Source: Rutpela maculata
Lineage: Eukaryota; Arthropoda; Insecta; Coleoptera; Cerambycidae
Length of the DNA stretch: 64,000 bases
Assembly: GCA_936432065.2 (NCBI GenBank)
Contig: OW386292.2
Span: forward strand, 103,745,829 to 103,809,828
Direction: 5' to 3'
How positions within the stretch are numbered: the first letter of the stretch is position 1; each line of letters begins with the position of its first letter. The translations under genes and the position numbers were made by a program. Positions 44,464 through 54,881 of the stretch are shown here, piece by piece. The notes under the pieces were generated by a model, which had not been told where the DNA came from, did not search any database, and was given only the letters and a program-made list of their open reading frames with translations.

Positions 44464-45621
44464 ATGGCAACTGTCGAAATTGAACCATATAAACTTTCAG
44501 AAATTTTTTCATTAATACCAGAATTTGATGGTGACCAAATTTTCCTTAATACATTTTTAAATGCGTGTAATCATGCTTATCGAATGTGCGTTGAAAATCA
44601 AAAAATGTTATTAACATTACACATTAAAAATAAGTTGAAAGGAAAAGCAGCACAATTAATAAATTCTCGTGACACACAAACTTGGTCAGACATTAAACAA
44701 TTATTAACTGTACATTTTGGTGATTCTCGTGACCTAACGTCTTTAATACAAGATTTACAGAGAATTCATCAATTGTCTAATGAATCTCCTTTAACTTTTG
44801 TTTCAAGATTACAAACACACAATGCAAAAATGCACGCTTGCATTCAGCAACAAAATTTAAATCCTGAACAAAAGGCAGCCCAAGAGCAATTAATTGAAAA
44901 TATGACTTTAAATACTTTATTAACCGGACTAGAACCACGATTAGGACAAATTGTTAGAGCTGGAAATCCTCCAGATATTTTAACAGCCTCAATGAGAATA
45001 CGTAGAGAATTACAACTCTCGTATTTCGAAAAACAGAAATTTCAAAAAACAAATGTTAACCCAAGTCAAGACAAAAAACCCAACACTTCATTTCAAAAAA
45101 TGTGTTCTTATTGCAAACGAAAAGGACACACTGTAACTGAATGTCGGTCAAGACAAAATCAAAGCTTCCAAAATTTTCAAAATTTATCAAGAAATTTTAA
45201 TCCTCAACAATCGTTCCAGACAAGACAAAACTTTCCAAATAATACATTTGGTACAACTGCTCAAAATCAAAATTTTAGACCAACTAATCCACAATTTCAA
45301 AATAATTTTCAAAGAAAACCCAATTTTATGCCACAAAATAATAATAATAATCAACAAAGAAATCATCATGTTAATGAATACGAAAATTATGAAAATTATA
45401 ATAACCATCAGAATGATCAAAATTGTTATGGTGATTTTCAAAATTATGATGCTCGAAATTATGATTGTCAAACTTATGGTTTTCCCATTGAACATCCAAA
45501 TTCCGAACAAGTGGATTTTCAAACAGACGTTTATTTAGACGATCCCCCGGATTTGCAAGAACAAATTGCCAATTTAGAAACTCAAGTACAAACAATGAGT
45601 CTCGAACACAATTTTATGTAA
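44464..45621 (+). CDS. gag: Errantivirus Gag
   Basis: The 385-codon frame starts MATVEIEPYKLSEIFSLIPE. Residues 1-190 are a capsid-type helical region (FDGDQIFLNTFLNACNHAY; LINSRDTQTWSDIKQLLTVH; QLSNESPLTFVSRLQTHNAK), similar to the retrotransposon Gag capsid fold. One zinc knuckle follows at about residues 213-227 (CSYCKRKGHTVTECR, C-x2-C-x4-H-x4-C). The C-terminal 150 residues are rich in N, Q, F and Y. No stop or shift disrupts it. It packages the RNA in the particle. It overlaps the pol frame by 130 bp (45492-45621), and pol lies in the -1 frame. Confidence 0.9.
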   Translation: MATVEIEPYKLSEIFSLIPEFDGDQIFLNTFLNACNHAYRMCVENQKMLLTLHIKNKLKGKAAQLINSRDTQTWSDIKQLLTVHFGDSRDLTSLIQDLQRIHQLSNESPLTFVSRLQTHNAKMHACIQQQNLNPEQKAAQEQLIENMTLNTLLTGLEPRLGQIVRAGNPPDILTASMRIRRELQLSYFEKQKFQKTNVNPSQDKKPNTSFQKMCSYCKRKGHTVTECRSRQNQSFQNFQNLSRNFNPQQSFQTRQNFPNNTFGTTAQNQNFRPTNPQFQNNFQRKPNFMPQNNNNNQQRNHHVNEYENYENYNNHQNDQNCYGDFQNYDARNYDCQTYGFPIEHPNSEQVDFQTDVYLDDPPDLQEQIANLETQVQTMSLEHNFM

Positions 45622-48050
45622 AAAATTCAAAAAATTTATTAACTGTAAGTGCAACTAATTTATATTATATAAAAGATATCACAAATACTTTCAAAATTTT
45701 AATTGATACTGGTGCAGGAATCTCGATTTTTAAACCTAAAACTGTTGAAAAATATCCTCAAAGATTTACTGAAAATTTACCAATTCAAGGAATAACAAAC
45801 CAATCAGTTTTAATAATAAACCAATCAACGAACATACCATTTAAAACTGGTGATCCACACAAAGTCTATATCTGTAATTTAGATATTGAATTTGATGGTT
45901 TACTAGGTTCAGATTTTCTTGAACACTATGATTGTATTGTTGATATTAAAAATCGTCAATTAATAACAAATTTCAAAACTGTACCATTATTTAAAGCTGA
46001 AAGTCAAGAAATTGTGTTTAAATCCCAGGAAAATCAAACTCAACAAAATAGCAAAACTTTACCAGACTATAATCAAATTCAACAAAATAACAAAATTTCA
46101 CCAGACTATAAGTCAATAAAATCAACACAAAATAATTTTGCAAATAAAATTTCAATTGAGCCCCGAACTGAACAAACAATTAAATTAAGATGTAATTTAG
46201 CTAACACAGATGCTATTTTACTAGCGCAAGAAAAAGAAAGAGTCTATTTACCAAATGCAGTAGTTAAAATAAATCAAAATGGAGAATTTTTTACCACTGT
46301 ACTAAATGCGAATGGTATTCAAAAAACCGTAGATTTTTCTGATTTACAATTAGAAATTTTTCCAAATTCACAAACAATTTTAAATTTTAATTCAGAAAAT
46401 AACATACAGTGTCAATCATATGATAGAAAAATTCAAATACAAGACTCGTTACGCTTGGAACATTTAAATGAAGAAGAAAAGGACTTAATTACAGAAGTAT
46501 GTTTAAAATTTGCTGATATTTTTTATTTAGAAGGTGATGCGTTAAGTTTTACAAATGAAATTAAACATGTAATAAATACAGGTGACTCAAAACCAATTTA
46601 TACAAAATCATATCGCTATCCACAAATTCATAAACAAGAAGTAAAAAAACAAATTTCAGAAATGTTAGATCAAGGAATAATTCAACATTCAGTTTCACCA
46701 TGGTCGTCCCCTGTTTGGGTAGTACCGAAAAAAATGGATGCATCAGGCAAACAAAAATGGCGTGTAGTCATTGATTATCGTAAATTAAACGAAATTACCG
46801 TCAATGATAAATATCCTCTACCTAATATATCGGACTTATTAGATCAATTAGGACAATGTCAATATTTTTCTACACTAGACTTAGCCTCTGGGTTTCATCA
46901 AATTGAGGTCAATCCAAAAGACGTTCAAAAAACTGCATTTTCTGTAGAAAATGGGCATTATGAATTTTTACGTATGCCATTTGGATTAAAAAATTCGCCG
47001 TCAACTTTTCAAAGAGTTATGGATCATATATTAGTCGGTTTACAAAACGAAAGATGTCTAGTCTACATGGACGACATAATAATTTATTCTGCAACAATAC
47101 ATGAACATATTTCTAGACTTACAGAAATATTTACGCGACTAAGACAAGCTAATTTAAAATTGCAACCTGACAAATGCGAGTTTTTGAGAAAAGAAATTAT
47201 TTATTTAGGACATGTGATTACAAAAAATGGAGTCAAACCTAATCCAGCAAAAATTGAGTGTATACAAAATTTTCCTCAGCCAAAAACACAAAAAGAAATA
47301 AAGTCATTTTTAGGTTTAGCAGGCTACTATAGACGTTTTATACCAAACTTCGCTAAAATATCAAAACCATTAACAAAATTACTTCAAAAGGATATCCCTT
47401 TTAACTTTGACACAGAATGTGAAAACTCGTTTCGTGAATTAAAAAAGGCTTTAACAACCACTCCAATTTTAATTTATGCTAATTTTAATGAACCATTCTT
47501 ATTAACTACTGATGCTAGCGCATTTGCAATCGGCGCAATACTTTCTCAAGGCCCTATAGGTAAAGATCTTCCAATAGCTTATGCTTCAAGGACATTATGC
47601 CCTGCAGAATCAAGGTATTCGGTTATTGAACGTGAATTATTAGCAATATTATGGTCTGTGAAGTACTTTAGGCCTTATCTCTTTGGCAGGAAGTTTAAAC
47701 TAGTTACTGATCATCGACCTTTAACCTGGTTATTCTCAATAAAAGATCCTGGCAGTAGATTAGCTCGATGGAAATTGAAATTAGAAGAATATGATTATGA
47801 AATTATTTACAAACCCGGAAAAATCAATAAAAACGCTGATGCTCTCTCCAGAATTAAAATAAATCATTTCCAAAACGATTTAACTCATTTTCAAAAATGC
47901 ATGACTTTTCATAATAATATGCAACAGCAAGAACCATCCACGTCAAGAGAAATTGACACTAGCGACGAAAATCCTGAAGAAATTGAAGTTATTGAAAATG
48001 AAATATCTCCGGAAGAAATTTCTCGTGAATTCGATATTTTTCAAAAATGA
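45492..48050 (+). CDS. pol: Errantivirus Pol, protease, reverse transcriptase and RNase H
   Basis: The frame is open from 45492 and is reached from gag by -1 frameshifting in the 130-bp overlap; no textbook slippery heptamer was found, and AATTTTATG just before the gag stop is one candidate. The protease has LIDTGAGISIF (45699-45731) and GLLGSDFLEHYDC (45898-45936). RT has WRVVIDYRKLNEITV, LDLASGFHQIEV, MPFGLKNSPSTFQRVMD and catalytic YMDD at 47064-47075. RNase H has TTDASAFAIGAIL (47505), ERELLAILWSVKYF and TDHRPLTWLF, and ends GKINKNADALSR. The frame ends at a TGA (48048-48050) after a poly-charged linker, ahead of the integrase frame. All RT and RNase H catalytic residues are present. Confidence 0.88.
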   Translation, partial: TSKFRTSGFSNRRLFRRSPGFARTNCQFRNSSTNNESRTQFYVKNSKNLLTVSATNLYYIKDITNTFKILIDTGAGISIFKPKTVEKYPQRFTENLPIQGITNQSVLIINQSTNIPFKTGDPHKVYICNLDIEFDGLLGSDFLEHYDCIVDIKNRQLITNFKTVPLFKAESQEIVFKSQENQTQQNSKTLPDYNQIQQNNKISPDYKSIKSTQNNFANKISIEPRTEQTIKLRCNLANTDAILLAQEKERVYLPNAVVKINQNGEFFTTVLNANGIQKTVDFSDLQLEIFPNSQTILNFNSENNIQCQSYDRKIQIQDSLRLEHLNEEEKDLITEVCLKFADIFYLEGDALSFTNEIKHVINTGDSKPIYTKSYRYPQIHKQEVKKQISEMLDQGIIQHSVSPWSSPVWVVPKKMDASGKQKWRVVIDYRKLNEITVNDKYPLPNISDLLDQLGQCQYFSTLDLASGFHQIEVNPKDVQKTAFSVENGHYEFLRMPFGLKNSPSTFQRVMDHILVGLQNERCLVYMDDIIIYSATIHEHISRLTEIFTRLRQANLKLQPDKCEFLRKEIIYLGHVITKNGVKPNPAKIECIQNFPQPKTQKEIKSFLGLAGYYRRFIPNFAKISKPLTKLLQKDIPFNFDTECENSFRELKKALTTTPILIYANFNEPFLLTTDASAFAIGAILSQGPIGKDLPIAYASRTLCPAESRYSVIERELLAILWSVKYFRPYLFGRKFKLVTDHRPLTWLFSIKDPGSRLARWKLKLEEYDYEIIYKPGKINKNADALSRIKINHFQNDLTHFQKCMTFHNNMQQQEPSTSREIDTSDENPEEIEVIENEISPEEISREFDIFQK

Positions 48051-49500
48051 AACAAAATCACTAATTGATTATTCAAAAATTGTATTTTCTAATACGCAAT
48101 TATTAGATAAAGATCACAAAAGCATTATCACATTTTTTCAACAGAATAATTTAAAAGACTTTCATTACAAAATAATTGAAGACATATTTGAGCAAAATCC
48201 TAGTTTTGAAAACGACAAAATAAATGTTTGTTCAAGCCAACGCGTCAAAGGTAGAAAATATTATATAATTCCATTACCAGCTGAACATAACAATGCAATA
48301 TTACGCTTATTTGTAACTTTTTACAAATATCAAAATGAAATCAATTCTTTAAAAACATATTATGTAGAAAACAATATCAATTTACCAATTCTTGAAATAC
48401 TTTCTTTCATTTTAGCTGAAAAGGAAGTGAAATTAATTGTTTGTCAAAATATTGTTCAAAACCCAGATGAAGACCAAATACCAATAATATTAGATCAATA
48501 TCATTCAGGAAAAAGTCATTTACACCGAGGAATTAACGAAACCATTAGACGTATAAAAGAAAAATATAATTGGCCCGGTATATCAAAAGATGTAGAAAAT
48601 TTTATTAAGAAATGTGAAATATGTCAAAAAGTAAAAATTTGTCGTAAAAACCTTGAAAGTCCATTAGTAATAACTGAAACTCCAAAAACCCCTTTTGAAA
48701 GAATTAATATTGATGTTTTAGAAATACCCACGAAAAATTATATTTTAACCATTCGAGATGAATTAACAAAATTTACACAAGCATATCCTATGAGTGATAA
48801 AACTGCAAAATCTATAGTAAATACACTTTTGCGTTATTTTCAACATTTTGGAACTCCCCTTAGAATACACTGTGATTCCGGACGAGAATTTGAAAATAAT
48901 CTACTTAAAGACCTTTGTTCACTATATGATATTAAATTGACATATTCAAGTGTCAACCATCCCCAATCAAATGGTTCACTTGAAAGATTTCATGCAACAC
49001 TGACGGAAATGATACGAGCACATGTCACTGAAAACCCTCAAGAACATCCCTTAACAATATTACCTTATGCAGTAATATGTTATAATAATTCAGTGAATAA
49101 GACGCATGGATTTACCCCCTACGAATTAATATTCGGGCACACCTCTGGTAGACCCCCAGAAACTTTATATAATCAACACGAATTGATTACAAAGTACGTA
49201 AGAGATTTAAATAACCGTATATCATATTATTATAAGTTAGCACGCGCAAGAACTAATTTGCAAAAAGAAAAATCTAAAATTCGCTTTGATAAACATGTTT
49301 CGGAAAATGGCCCGGACTATAAAGTAGGTGACAAAGTATATGTAAAATCTAGTCAAATTCAAAGTAAACTTGGAAATAAATTCAATGGACCCTATGAAAT
49401 TAAAGAAATTTTAAGAAATTCAGCTATCTTGTATAATCCTGAAACTAAGCGAAATACTAAAATTAATTTCGATAAAATGAAACCCTATTTTGAAAATTAA
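47953..49500 (+). CDS. pol: Errantivirus integrase, in a frame separate from RT-RNase H
   Basis: It is the integrase end of Pol, in the frame after the one ending at 48050. The true join is near 48040, in a run of T then A (TTTTTCAAAAA); the codons before that in this frame are not native. The zinc-binding HHCC motif is H at 48502 and 48514 and C at 48613 and 48622. The catalytic triad is D 48712, D 48874 and E 48982, with 53 and 35 residues between. A GPYEIKEI motif (49387-49410) marks the GPY/F module near the C-terminus. The domain itself is whole. The frame break separates it from RT unless there is ribosomal slippage or a sequence error. Confidence 0.85.
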   Translation: MTLATKILKKLKLLKMKYLRKKFLVNSIFFKNETKSLIDYSKIVFSNTQLLDKDHKSIITFFQQNNLKDFHYKIIEDIFEQNPSFENDKINVCSSQRVKGRKYYIIPLPAEHNNAILRLFVTFYKYQNEINSLKTYYVENNINLPILEILSFILAEKEVKLIVCQNIVQNPDEDQIPIILDQYHSGKSHLHRGINETIRRIKEKYNWPGISKDVENFIKKCEICQKVKICRKNLESPLVITETPKTPFERINIDVLEIPTKNYILTIRDELTKFTQAYPMSDKTAKSIVNTLLRYFQHFGTPLRIHCDSGREFENNLLKDLCSLYDIKLTYSSVNHPQSNGSLERFHATLTEMIRAHVTENPQEHPLTILPYAVICYNNSVNKTHGFTPYELIFGHTSGRPPETLYNQHELITKYVRDLNNRISYYYKLARARTNLQKEKSKIRFDKHVSENGPDYKVGDKVYVKSSQIQSKLGNKFNGPYEIKEILRNSAILYNPETKRNTKINFDKMKPYFEN

Positions 49501-49511
49501 TTTATTTGCAG
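49500..49511 (+). promoter_or_regulatory. Probable env splice acceptor
   Basis: ATTTATTTGCAG directly follows the integrase stop. The env frame is open from here and encodes a hydrophobic stretch (FLLILSISSIRV) before the first AUG at 49549. A spliced mRNA that brings its AUG from the leader would give env a signal peptide. Splicing of env is known for this virus group; the exact donor was not identified. Confidence 0.5.
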
Positions 49512-51392
49512 GTTTCTGCTTATTTTAAGCATTTCATCTATCCGTGTTATGGCCCTACCAACAAAGTTTTCGCTTAAACCAATAAATAATACAGTTGGAC
49601 TATACTATCATCAAGAAGAATATCTTAAAGTGTCAAATGACAAATGGACATTATTAGTATATAAGGATATGTTAACTTTAAAGGAAAATCTCGACTACAA
49701 TGACAATATATTAAAAAGTTTAATCAATTCAGTAAGTTTTAATAATAATCAACCCCGCGGTAAATTATTTTATTCAGAAGTACAAACTCATATTAGTTTA
49801 TTGACCCATTTATCTGACTCACTTCAATTAAAATATGAAGAAGTTTTTGCTGATACTAAACGTTATAAACGAGGAATATTAAACGGTGTCGGAACCGTAT
49901 GGAAAGCAATCACTGGAAATTTAGACGCCTCAGATGGAGAATTTTATACAGAGTGTATAAACAAATTATTAAATGATGAACATCAACTTGAAAATTTAAT
50001 GAAAAATCAAATTTCAGTAACTACATCTGTCATAAAAAACTTCAATGAAACAATACAAAATTTACGAATTGATGACGAAGCGTTTAATAAAGACATTAAA
50101 ATAATTGAAAATGCTATTTTAAATATTTCAGATACAATTGGACTTATAGAATCAAAACTAAAAGTAATTGAAATATGTGAAAATCTCATGGAAAACTACA
50201 TGTACTTAGAGAATGAATTAACTGACATTTTAAATGCTATTACCTTTTCACGTTTAAAAATTATACATAGCTCAATCATAACACCAAATGATTTGGTCAT
50301 ATCACTTCAACAGATTTCTCAAAGTTTACATAAAAACAACTTACCTTTAGTTGCCTCTAGTGCAAAAATTGCTCAATATCTTGATATTATTGAACTCGAA
50401 GCTTTTCAAACTGAATCTAAAATTGTTTTCATATTAAAAATTCCCTTGGTTCAACCAGAAGCATACACCATTTATAAATTATACCCTATACCAATTTTTG
50501 ATAATAGAACAGGACTTTTTCATATCTTAAGTATCTCTGAAAAATATATTGCTAAAGATGATGATTCGTTAATGTTCATATCTTTTTCAACTTTAAAAAA
50601 TTGTAAAAATTATGTTCAAATATGGTGCCTTATCCAATTGATAGTGACACAATTTGTGAAGCTCAAATTTTGAAAAACCCAACAGTGTTACCTAAAACTT
50701 GTCGATCTTCCCTTGTACTTGCAAAGAATTATAATATTCATGAAATAGAAGATAATATTTGGTTAATTTCAATATCTGATCCTTTAACTGTTACAATTAA
50801 ATGTCAAAATCAAGGAGCTTATACTCAAATTATTTATAAAACTTCAGTTTTACAATTAACAACGAATTGTAATGCCTACATAGGAAATACAAAGGTACAA
50901 CCAAAATTAAATCAAGGATCTGAAATAAAATCTAGCTTTCACACTGTTACAATACCTTATGATTGTTGTCAACATTTACCTGATAATGTAAAATCAAAAT
51001 TAAACCTACAACCGTTAAAATTAAATAATTTTAATACTGAAAATTTAGATATTGCAAAACATAAATTAGACCAATATTCTCGAGATTTGGATAAAATAAT
51101 AAATGAACCTTTTGTAAGAAAACATATTTCATGGTTCACATATTTTATTATTGTATTAATAATAACTCTTATATTGTTATACTTATGTTGTAAATGTAAA
51201 AATCGCAAAAGATTTAAAATAGCGATTCAAAACTCTGGTGATCAACCCCCTAAACCACCAAGAAGTAATAGAACTTTAAGGAAAATTGTTAAGTTCCTTC
51301 CTAGTCGAAGACCCAGTATAGGAATTCAAGAAGATTATGAAGATGAGAACATTGAATTGAATACTAATAATTTTAATAAAAATTATGCTTAA
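49501..51392 (+). pseudogene. env: Errantivirus Env (fusion-protein type) with one frame break
   Basis: The first frame runs to 50673 (374 codons from the AUG at 49549) and the second from about 50622 to 51392. The basic cleavage site RYKRG is at about residues 105-109 (49861-49875), followed by a glycine-bearing hydrophobic segment, as in baculovirus F-like Env proteins. Long helical segments follow. A C-terminal membrane anchor lies at about 51132-51193 (WFTYFIIVLIITLILLYLCC) and a basic, proline-bearing cytoplasmic tail after it. The frame changes between 50600 and 50640, so the surface protein would lose its anchor. Env lets some errantiviruses move between cells. The shift may be a true mutation or an assembly error. 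Confidence 0.8.
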
Positions 51393-51429
51393 AAAGTTGT
51401 CGCATTGTATAGCATCAACTTTTTATTAT

Positions 51430-51438
51430 AAAAGGGAG
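51430..51438 (+). other. Polypurine tract
   Basis: AAAAGGGAG stands directly upstream of the 3' LTR, where the plus-strand DNA primer is generated in LTR elements. Confidence 0.8.
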
Positions 51439-51439
51439 T

Positions 51440-51994
51440 TGTTATATAGGAATTAACCCCTACATATTTAAAATATTATAAGTCCCAAATAATGCGTAGT
51501 TCTTGTGTCGCATGTACTATTATTGTTTATTCTATTGTTTATACTTTAAATTACCCTAATGTCAAACTTTTGTAAACATTATTTATTTGTTAATTTTGAA
51601 ACTGCTGAGTTATTACTTTTCTTAATGTTTTTGATTATTTCGAACGCAATTCGATAATTACCTAAAGTCTATGAAATTTGATACTTTTCAACAAGGCCCT
51701 TTTATTTTTCAATACTAATTTATTACTTTGTTTTTTGGGTGTAATTTATTACTTTGTTTTTTGTGAACGCAATATTGTCGACATTGCAATTTGTCATCAG
51801 CAGATTCAAAAACATATAAAAGGCCAAATTTGTAAATTCGCATTATTCTATCTTGGTCAACGCTTAACTTAGTTATTAACATTTAGTAACAGAGATCTCA
51901 AGCTTGAGAATCTCTAATATAAGTCGTGTACATAATAATAAAATAAAAATAAAGTAAAAAGTTTTTAAAAAGTGTTTTTCGAAATAATCCATAT

Positions 51995-51998
<4 letters not shown>
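51440..51998 (+). repeat. 3' LTR
   Basis: Nearly identical to the 5' LTR. Differences seen are TTTACTGTT against TTTATTTGTT near 51580 and CGATGATTA against CGATAATTA near 51655. It ends ATATAACA before a TA array. Confidence 0.95.

Positions 51999-52041
<43 letters not shown>
51999..52041. repeat. TA array at the errantivirus right edge
   Basis: A TA run of about 43 bp continues the target tract of the insertion. Short tyrosine-isoleucine frames across it are artefacts. Confidence 0.85.
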
Positions 52042-52051
<10 letters not shown>

Positions 52052-52079
52052 TATTCATTAGTCGAATCTCATATTATTT

Positions 52080-52705
52080 TTTTTTTTGTTCATGCCAGCA
52101 TTAAACTGCAATTGAATAAGACAATCCTAAAACAAAATGAGCATGTACATGACACAAGAAAAAGAAATATGCTTTTAAAAAACAGATAAAAAAACTTCAC
52201 ATATTCCATACCTCGCCAACAAATACACAACCTGATTGAATGCAAATAATACAAAATATATGATGATTATAACTAAAACAATGCCTATTGACACAATTTC
52301 AGTTAATTAGCATTATATTATCAATATTATATCATAAGCCTATGTATGTATGTCCGTCCATATGAATATCTGTGTATGTGTGTATATACTATATCCTCTC
52401 TTAACATTTTACTTTTAATGTCATATTCCACTCAAGAATTTACTTTACGGAACTACCGGCATTTTATTTTATTCATTTCACTTTATTTTGTTAGTTGTAG
52501 ATTGATTATTTTATGTATTATGATTTATGTATTATTGATGATTATTTTTATCAAAAATTTTAAATTTTTTGTTATACTCCGCTCAAGGAAATTTTCCTTA
52601 CGGAGAGTTTGTCTTGTTTATTGTGTTGTATTATTGTATTGTATTATTGTATTATTAATGATCTTTTGTAATGAGCAATAAACATTATTATTATTATTAT
52701 TAATA
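52080..52705 (+). pseudogene. LINE 3' end fragment with TTA tail
   Basis: ELNKTILKQNEHVHDTRKRN (52100-52175) resembles the C-terminal region of LINE ORF2 (compare YETRNKMKG near 8260). A 3' untranslated part follows, with TTATACTCCGCTCAAGGAAA and an inverted GAAATTTTCCTTACGG. The end is an ATTATT-type tail (52684-52705). It may derive from the same kind of LINE as 30694-33035, which is cut by a TA array. Confidence 0.5.
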
Positions 52706-53330
52706 GCCATTTTGCCTCTGCATTTTACAATCAAACCAATAGAGTACTCATTGACTATTATAGCAATAATTCGCACGATGAAGCATTATTTAATTTTAAA
52801 TTATATTCTATAGAAGAAGTCAGTGACATCATAGGAAATTTTAGGACAAATGCTTGTGGAGTAGATGGAATCTCATTGACAATGCTAAACTACTGTTGCC
52901 CACATATCGAACCTTACATTACCCACATAGTAAATTGTTGTCTTGACCAGGGATATTTTCCAGACTTTTGGAAAGAAGCCTTAATTATTCCTTTGCCTAA
53001 AAATAATGATGTAGAGTCTGTGAATGACTTAAGACCTACAAGTATCTTACCAATTATATCTAAGGTATTAGAAAAAATTGTACATAAGCAGGTTTTTGAA
53101 GTTGTCAATGAGAATAACATCTTGCATGAAAATCAGTCAGGTTTTAGAGGGGGACACAGCACCTCAACGGCCCTTACAAGAGTTGTTGATGATATCACAA
53201 TTAGTATTGATAAAAAAAAAAAAGGTAACTTGACTTTTCTAAAGCTAATGACATGATTAGTTATGAACTTATGTGTGCAAAACTCAAATATTATAGCCTT
53301 GATCACAAGAACATTACTTTTTTTATTTAA
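52703..53330 (+). pseudogene. LINE reverse transcriptase N-terminal fragment
   Basis: The frame reads FASAFYNQTNRVLIDYYSNN, IGNFRTNACGVDGISLTML, FWKEALIIPLPKNNDVES, DLRPTSILPIISKVLEKIVH and NQSGFRGGHSTSTALTRVVD. These are the fingers and early palm of a LINE RT. After an A run at 53213 the frame shifts, and SYELMCAKLKYYSLDHKN follows. The catalytic box is not reached. It abuts the tail of the preceding LINE, so one LINE was probably inserted next to or into the other. Confidence 0.75.
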
Positions 53331-53339
53331 TATTTAAAT

Positions 53340-54110
53340 AATAGGTCAAGCCTGTGAAGAATTGATTGACAATAGTACACAAACTTTTAATAATTGTAGT
53401 CGATTAGAAAACACATCACAGGTCGTTGACAATGATGAAAACGTTGAAAAGTTGACATTAGATTTCTCTAGAACCTACGATTCAAGTAAGAAAATTGTTT
53501 TGAATAATGGTAATGAGTTCCGTCCTGTATGCGACAGTAGAAATAATTATAATATCAATCAAAATGATAAAACCAATACTCGTCATTATAATTCAACAAT
53601 GGTACATGCCGAACCCTCTGTGAATTCAAAAAGAGCTAAAGATTTATTGAGAGAATGGGCCCTCATTCGTACAATTACTCATAAAGCCTTGAACGTCCTT
53701 TTACCTTTTTTAAATAATGAAGATTGTAGTTCATATTTCAAACATCTTCCAAAAAATGCACGTACTTTTCTAGAAACTTCTCGTCAGGTTAAAGTGAGAA
53801 ACTCTAATCCAGGCATTTATTGTCACCTGGGAGTTACAAAGCAAATTGAAAAATGATTCTGCACAAACCTTATAGCGCCAGATGACGTAACTGTTTCGGT
53901 TAATATCGATATCAATCAGTAAAAGTAGTAGTAATGAAATTTATCATATTTTATGTTATCAAGATAAGGAAAAACACAAAGATTTCAATGAATTTATAGC
54001 TCCTTTTGTAGACGAAGTAGTTGAACTAATTGAACATAGTATTACTATTGGCAGTAAAGTCTGCCGCTTTAAAATTAAAATAATTTCACAGGGTCCTAGG
54101 TTTTGCTGTT
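53340..54110 (+). pseudogene. Fragment of an EnSpm/CACTA-like (tnp2-type) transposase gene
   Basis: A 165-codon frame (53362-53856) holds an N-terminal linker rich in N, S and D. It is followed by LLREWALIRTITHKALNVLL and HLPKNARTFLETSRQVKV, then GIYCHLGVTKQIEK. Further on, with frame breaks, FNEFIAPFVDEVVELIEHSI (53975) and VCRFKIKIISQGPRF appear. This succession (LREWA-ITH-AL, LPK-ARTFL, G-Y-HLG, PFVDEV) is one I know from arthropod tnp2-like proteins. A TTTAAATAATAG acceptor-like site precedes the frame. The catalytic D-D-E is not covered. Assignment is tentative. Confidence 0.4.
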
Positions 54111-54764
54111 TTTAGGCCCACATCGACTTGACTATTATGGTAAACTGTAACAACAAATTCATTTTCGTTTCAGTGTGACATGATGAACCATGCCGCATTG
54201 GTTAAGTATAAGATTCTCAAAGACTGCAACTCGAAGAAGGGAACATTTTGAGGCATGAAACCTGATACGCCACTATAATCTGATTTGTTTGTTTTGTATT
54301 GTTTAATTTAATATAATTTTGGTAATTGCAAAGTGCCAATGCCTTTAATAATTTTTGAGTATTATTAGAACTATCATTAATCTATAAGAATATTGTTTAA
54401 ATCAAACGGTACCTGAATCAAATGGGATTTTTACTCTGGGGGCTGTTAATAGTTGAGTTATGGATTATACTCTAGTCAAATATGAAAAAAAAAAAAGGAA
54501 AAACCGACAAAATTTTGAAATTTGCAAAGATGCTCATTAAGACTTATCGCTAAATATACTAAAAGTCAATTCAATTTGTTGGACTCGAACCGCCACCTTA
54601 GAAAAATGGTGCTCACATTCAGTTTTGTTGCTTATATCTCGTTTAACCGTTAGTGACTTAGCTTATAAAATTCTCTACAAAAAATGTAGTTTACATTTTT
54701 CCGATCTATTATTGTACTCTTTGCAGGATAGTATATTGCATTCCCAGACAGCACACAATATCCA
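54111..54764. other. Stretch without recognisable genes
   Basis: AT-rich; no conserved frame. A run of A (54487-54498) is the only simple feature. Confidence 0.35.
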
Positions 54765-54881
54765 TTGGACGTCCATCTTATGTCCATATTTGGTCCCGAC
54801 GTCCATGGACATTGTTTGGACGTCCATTGGATATCCTTTGGATATCGAAAAATATTTGTCCAATGGACGTCCTTATCAAGT
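54765..54881. repeat. Cluster of GGACGTCCA / TCCATTGGA dyads
   Basis: TCCATTGGACGTCCA, ACGTCCATGGACA, GGACGTCCATTGGATATCC and GTCCAATGGACGTCC occur within 117 bp in both orientations, so the segment can fold on itself. Frames across it on both strands arise from the repeat words. Confidence 0.6.

Larger units (their letters stand above)
43165..51998 (+). mobile_element. Errantivirus-type endogenous retrovirus (17.6/297/ZAM-like), young, nearly complete
   Basis: The 8.8-kb element has LTRs of 558 and 559 bp, a PBS, gag, protease-RT-RNase H, integrase, env and PPT in the standard order. By eye the two LTRs differ by about two substitutions and one indel, which implies a recent insertion. TA sequence flanks both sides. 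One frame break lies between RNase H and integrase (about 48040) and one in env (about 50620). The gag and integrase frames and the enzyme motifs are otherwise intact. Insect errantiviruses are germline-transmitted and normally silenced by piRNAs; that is family knowledge. Confidence 0.92.

Noticed and set aside
45187..45595. Isoleucine-rich frames opposite the end of gag
   Set aside because: They are antisense to the N/Q-rich Gag tail and its low-complexity codons.
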